A program made the position numbers and the translations under genes. The notes beneath the pieces are model-generated. The model had not been told where the DNA came from, ran no database searches, and saw only the letters and a program-made list of their open reading frames with translations. From assembly GCA_027489295.1 (NCBI GenBank), contig JAIYAA010000144.1, forward strand, positions 1-8,549: a DNA stretch of 8,549 bases, written 5' to 3'. Each line of letters opens with the position of its first letter. Within the stretch, counting starts at the first letter, position 1. Shown here in pieces: positions 5,830 to 8,549 of the stretch. The DNA is from Sphingomonadales bacterium (lineage in GTDB: Bacteria; Pseudomonadota; Alphaproteobacteria; Sphingomonadales; Sphingomonadaceae).

Positions 5830-7056
5830 TTACAGCTTGACGACGTTCGACGGAACGGCGGTCTGCTCGTCGGCGCCGGTGTAGAGCGACACCATCGGCT
5901 CGTCGTCGACGATCACCGTGTCGCCGGCGGTGAAGCCGTTGAAGCCGGTACGCATCGCCGCGCCATACGCGCCGAGCATGCCGATCTCGATATAGTCGCC
6001 CGCCTGGATGTCGGCCGGCAGCTCGAACGGGCCCGCCATGCGATCCATGTCGTCGCAGGTGGGGCCGTAGAAGCTGAAGCCCATGTCCTTGGCGTTCGAA
6101 TCCGGCTCGCGCAGCAGGCGGACCGGGAAGCGCCAGCCGAGATGCGCCGCATCGAACAGCGCGCCGTACGCACCGTCGTTGATGTACAGCTCGTCACCGC
6201 GGCGACGCTCGACGCGCACGACCAGCGAGCTGTATTCGGCGCACAGCGCACGGCCCGGCTCGGCCCACAGCTCTGCCGAATAGGAAATCGGCAGGCTTTC
6301 GAAGGCGCGGTGGATCGTCGCGAAATAGCGCTCGAGCGGCGGCGGCTCCATGCCGGGATAGCTGGACGGGAACCCGCCGCCGACATCCACGACGTCCACG
6401 GTGACGCCCGCCTCGACGATGGCGGCGCGGGCGCGCTCCATCGCATTGGCATAGGCTTCCGGCGACATCGCCTGGCTGCCGACATGGAAGCAGATGCCCA
6501 GGGCATCCGCCACCTGGCGAACCGCGATCAGCAGGTCCTTGCTCTCGCCCGGGCCGACGCCGAACTTCGACGCGAGGCTGAGCTTCGAGTGATCCGACGA
6601 AACGCGGAGGCGTACGCACAGCGTGAGATCGGTGGCGCCCTTGGTGGCACGCACGATCTTGTCCAGCTCTTCCATGCTGTCCAGGCTGAAGACGCGAACG
6701 CCGTGCTCGAAATACGCCTCGGCGATGGCCTCTTCGGCCTTCACGGGGTGCATGAAGCACAGGGTTGCTTCCGGCGCGACACCGGCGACGAGGCGAACCT
6801 CGGCGATCGATGCAACGTCGAAATGCGTGATTCCGCTCTCCCACAGGATCCGGATCAGATCCGGCGAGGGATTGGCCTTCACGGCATACATCGAACGACC
6901 CGGAAACTTCTCGGCGAAGAATCGGGCCGCGCGCGATGCGGCGTGCGGGCGGACGAGCGTTACCGGCTGGACCGGACGAAGCTTAGCGATGTCGGCAACA
7001 CGGGTGGTGCCGATGTGGGTGGTCGCTAACCCCAGCGCGCGATGATGCTTGTGCAA
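5830..7056 (-). CDS. Ornithine/lysine decarboxylase-like enzyme (PLP fold type III)
   Basis: A 408-residue PLP enzyme of the alanine-racemase fold, eukaryotic-ODC type, expected to decarboxylate ornithine to putrescine and possibly lysine to cadaverine, in the cytoplasm. Lys60 in YAVKANP binds PLP. HVGSQ (191-195), GGGFP (226-230) and EPGR (266-269) bind the cofactor phosphate and ring, and GPTCDDMD (331-338) brings the active-site Cys334 and Asp335 across the dimer. LGAYGAAMRTGFNGF (361-375) is the usual C-terminal signature. The best start is TTG at 7056, with GGAGGT (7070-7065) eight bases upstream. An ATG at 7146 in the same frame would add 30 residues unlike the family and has no clear ribosome site. 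The length fits bacterial ODCs. It lies upstream of the DHS-like gene, so the pair reads as diamine supply followed by condensation. Diaminopimelate decarboxylase is less likely given GPTCD and the length. Ornithine versus lysine preference cannot be settled by eye. Confidence 0.9.
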   Translation of the reverse strand: MHKHHRALGLATTHIGTTRVADIAKLRPVQPVTLVRPHAASRAARFFAEKFPGRSMYAVKANPSPDLIRILWESGITHFDVASIAEVRLVAGVAPEATLCFMHPVKAEEAIAEAYFEHGVRVFSLDSMEELDKIVRATKGATDLTLCVRLRVSSDHSKLSLASKFGVGPGESKDLLIAVRQVADALGICFHVGSQAMSPEAYANAMERARAAIVEAGVTVDVVDVGGGFPSSYPGMEPPPLERYFATIHRAFESLPISYSAELWAEPGRALCAEYSSLVVRVERRRGDELYINDGAYGALFDAAHLGWRFPVRLLREPDSNAKDMGFSFYGPTCDDMDRMAGPFELPADIQAGDYIEIGMLGAYGAAMRTGFNGFTAGDTVIVDDEPMVSLYTGADEQTAVPSNVVKL

Positions 7057-7210
7057 CTCAAGGGACCTCCAAATGCCGTTAGGCAAACATTGACGAAAAG
7101 CTGCCTTGCGGTTGGAAGTCCCATGGGGCAGCGGAGGAGGGCACATATGCGCGTCGGACCCCCATGTAAAGTGATTCTGGGGCCCGTTTTTCTACGGCGA
7201 GGGATGCACT
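7057..7210. promoter_or_regulatory. Divergent intergenic region between the decarboxylase and dehydratase genes
   Basis: This 154-bp stretch must hold promoters for both divergent genes, but no -35/-10 pair is convincing by eye. It contains AGGCA/TGCCT arms (7081-7085, 7102-7106), the palindrome CCCATGGG and a CATATG. The plus-strand ATG of the CATATG (7147) follows GGAGGAGG, a very strong ribosome site, but its frame runs out of register into the dehydratase gene. A weak, mismatched stem (7156-7162 with 7179-7185) precedes GTTTTT (7186-7191) just before the dehydratase ribosome site; an attenuator is possible but poorly supported. Confidence 0.3.
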
Positions 7211-8179
7211 GTGACGATTTTGCGACAGCCCACCCGCGCAGGGGTCCGCGATGCGGCCGCCAAGGTCGCGGCGATCCTTCCGGTGACGCCCTTGCTGGTG
7301 CAGGACGTGCGCGGCGTGGCCGTGGCGTTCAAGGCGGAGAGCCTGCAACCGATCGGGGCGTTCAAGATCCGCGGCGCCTGGCACCGGCTGACCGCGCTCG
7401 ACGAACGGGTCCGGGACAAGGGCGTCGTCGCCTTCTCCTCGGGCAACCATGCGCAGGGCGTCGCCTGGGCGGCGAAGCGGCTGGGTATCCCGGCGGTGAT
7501 CGTGATGCCTGCGGATGCGCCGCGGGTGAAGCTGGAGGCGACGCTGGCGCTGGGCGCGGAAGTTGTCCGCTATGACCGCGCCACCGAAAGCCGCGAGAAG
7601 ATCGCCGAGCAGCTCGCCCATGCGCGCGGCGCGGCGCTGGTCCCGAGCTTCGACGATCCCTGGATCATCGAGGGGCAGGGCAGTGCCGGGATCGAGGCGG
7701 CGCGGCAGATGGCCGAAGCCGGATTGGATGCGCCGAAGCGGGTGCTGGTGCCGTGCGGCGGCGGCGGCCTTTCCGCGGGGCTCGCGCTGGCGTTGCCGGA
7801 GGCGGACATCATCCCCGTCGAGCCCGAAGGCTGGGACGACATGCGCCGAAGCCTGGAGGCGGGGTGGATCGAGCCGGTGGGTCCCAACCCGCCCCCGACG
7901 GCCTGCGATTCGCTGCAGACGCAGCGCGTCTCGTCGCTCAACTTCGACGTGCTCTCGCGTCGCGGCGCCACCGGCATCGCGGTGAGCGAGGCGGAGATTC
8001 GGACGGCACAGCGCTGGGCGGCGGCGAAGCTGCGACTGGTGGTGGAGCCGGGCGGCGCGGCGGCGATCGCGGCGCTGCTCGCCGGAAAGGTCGCCGCGGA
8101 ACCGGGAACGCTGGTGATCGTTTCGGGCGGCAACGTCGACCTGGAGGATTATGCGCGCGCGCTCGGAGGCACGGAATGA
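7211..8179 (+). CDS. Threonine/serine dehydratase, short form without ACT domain (PLP fold type II)
   Basis: A 322-residue tryptophan-synthase-beta-fold PLP enzyme, expected to deaminate threonine to 2-oxobutanoate or serine to pyruvate. Lys52 in GAFKIRGA carries the PLP. SSGNHAQG (77-84) holds the substrate carboxylate loop, CGGGGL (182-187) binds the phosphate, and SGGNVD (305-310) lies near the ring nitrogen. The chain ends after the catalytic domain, so there is no ACT regulatory domain and no isoleucine feedback of the IlvA kind. This fits the catabolic TdcB, serine racemase and 3-hydroxyaspartate dehydratase relatives equally well. The GTG at 7211 is preceded by GAGGGA with a 6-base gap. 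Its stop TGA overlaps an ATG (8176) that has GGAGG seven bases upstream, suggesting translational coupling to the following membrane protein gene. Confidence 0.9.
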   Translation: MTILRQPTRAGVRDAAAKVAAILPVTPLLVQDVRGVAVAFKAESLQPIGAFKIRGAWHRLTALDERVRDKGVVAFSSGNHAQGVAWAAKRLGIPAVIVMPADAPRVKLEATLALGAEVVRYDRATESREKIAEQLAHARGAALVPSFDDPWIIEGQGSAGIEAARQMAEAGLDAPKRVLVPCGGGGLSAGLALALPEADIIPVEPEGWDDMRRSLEAGWIEPVGPNPPPTACDSLQTQRVSSLNFDVLSRRGATGIAVSEAEIRTAQRWAAAKLRLVVEPGGAAAIAALLAGKVAAEPGTLVIVSGGNVDLEDYARALGGTE

Positions 8180-8357
8180 TCGCGGCAACCCGATCGGCGG
8201 CGCCATTGCCCGCGTCGCGAGCCTCGGCACCCTCGCGCTCGGCCATTTCCTCTGGGTCGTGCTGCGCATCGCGTATCGAAGCGATCCGCGCATGGTCGCC
8301 GGCACCGCCTGCGTCTGCATCGCGACAGGGGTGACGCTATGGGTGGTGGTGACCTGA
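8151..8357 (+). CDS. Small two-segment membrane protein, unknown function, 5' end doubtful
   Basis: A 68-residue frame with two hydrophobic segments (about 22-41, ending WVVLRIAY, and 49-67, MVAGTACVCIATGVTLWVVV) separated by a basic/acidic YRSDPR loop; probably an inner-membrane protein of unknown role. I do not recognise the family. The open frame starts at ATG 8151 inside the dehydratase gene, with GGAGG only three bases upstream. A better start signal is ATG 8176: GGAGG at 8165-8169, and ATGA overlap with the dehydratase stop. But 8176 lies in another frame that gives a 52-residue Ser/Ala/Pro-rich product with no membrane segment, unlike a real protein. A one-base deletion shortly after 8176 would reconcile the two (a chain beginning MIAATR-IGGAIARVA). 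The gene is therefore either intact from 8151 or frameshifted. It overlaps the next gene by 19 bp. Confidence 0.6.
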   Translation: MRARSEARNDRGNPIGGAIARVASLGTLALGHFLWVVLRIAYRSDPRMVAGTACVCIATGVTLWVVVT

Positions 8358-8527
8358 GCGCCCTTTCCGGGCTGTATCCGATAATGGCGGGCATCGCCGT
8401 GCTGGCGGTGCTGGCGCTCGCCTGGGGCGGGGTGACCGTGCTGCGCCGGGGTGACCGGCAGCGAGGGGTGCTGATGCTGCTGTGCGCGCTGGTGATCCTC
8501 GGCAACGTGCTGATCTGGACGGTGTAG
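8339..8527 (+). CDS. Small hydrophobic membrane protein, unknown function
   Basis: A 62-residue protein with two membrane segments (about 12-35 and 43-61) joined by a short positively charged loop VLRRGDRQRG, which would face the cytoplasm by the positive-inside rule. The ATG at 8339 follows GGGGTGA closely and overlaps the preceding membrane protein gene by 19 bp, so the two are probably co-translated and may act together. I do not recognise a family. The remaining 22 bp of the window hold a short CCTGCC/GGCAGG inverted repeat (8531-8536, 8540-8545). Confidence 0.72.
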   Translation: MGGGDLSALSGLYPIMAGIAVLAVLALAWGGVTVLRRGDRQRGVLMLLCALVILGNVLIWTV

Positions 8528-8549
8528 CGTCCTGCCCATGGCAGGGCGC

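Noticed and set aside
6142..7029. A 295-codon plus-strand frame opposite the decarboxylase
   Set aside because: Antisense shadow; composition unlike a protein and no start signal.
5830..7146. Longer decarboxylase beginning at ATG 7146
   Set aside because: The extra 30 residues do not resemble the family and lack a ribosome site; TTG 7056 has GGAGGT at good distance.
7156..7191. Hairpin plus GTTTTT before the dehydratase gene as a terminator
   Set aside because: Only six pairs with a mismatch and a 16-base loop; too weak to call.
8176..8334. A 52-residue product from ATG 8176
   Set aside because: Excellent start signals but Ser/Ala/Pro/Cys-rich sequence with no hydrophobic segments; kept only as evidence for a possible frameshift.
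7079..8539. A 486-codon open frame on the minus strand opposite the dehydratase gene
   Set aside because: Arg/His-rich, no recognisable motif, no ribosome site; antisense shadow of a gene with clear PLP motifs.

Overview
The window is GC-rich alphaproteobacterial DNA and most resembles a sphingomonad, probably Sphingomonas in the strict sense. The reasons are the gene families, the codon use, short GC-rich intergenic palindromes, and an ornithine-decarboxylase-like gene next to a deoxyhypusine-synthase-like gene. Sphingomonas sensu stricto is known for sym-homospermidine as its main polyamine. The genus is inferred from remembered family features; no search was run. Nine protein-coding genes are visible, with no rRNA, tRNA, CRISPR array or insertion sequence.

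Layout. (a) 1-975, plus: the phage-shock activator PspF, cut by the left edge. (b) 1033-3107: two divergent exported serine esterases, an alpha/beta hydrolase (minus) and a type-2 PHB-depolymerase-like esterase (plus). They share a 191-bp intergenic region that holds a nested set of GGTTC/GAACC half-sites. (c) 3115-4380: an HxlR-family regulator (minus) divergent from a DltE-like short-chain dehydrogenase (plus), with an 11-bp direct repeat between them that looks like an operator. (d) 4381-4562: a strong terminator, apparently bidirectional, plus three further perfect hairpins between convergent genes. (e) 4563-7056, minus: a fold-type III PLP decarboxylase, then a deoxyhypusine-synthase-family protein. 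(f) 7211-8527, plus: a threonine/serine dehydratase without an ACT domain, then two small membrane proteins, the first of which has a doubtful 5' end.

How the genes fit together. The clearest functional unit is (e). The decarboxylase should make putrescine (or another diamine). The DHS-family protein keeps the catalytic lysine but has changed residues in the substrate pocket, and bacteria have no eIF5A, so it probably works on free polyamines, with homospermidine the best guess. Its leader carries two tiny overlapping ORFs. The HxlR/SDR pair looks like a small inducible detoxification or redox unit. The two exported esterases may act together on extracytoplasmic ester substrates. PspF belongs to envelope stress, and its usual psp targets lie outside the window.

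The items most worth checking are the polyamine module and its altered active site, the operator-like repeats in the two divergent regions, the Fur-box-like AT-rich island stranded between two convergent genes, and the possible frameshift in the small membrane protein gene after the dehydratase.
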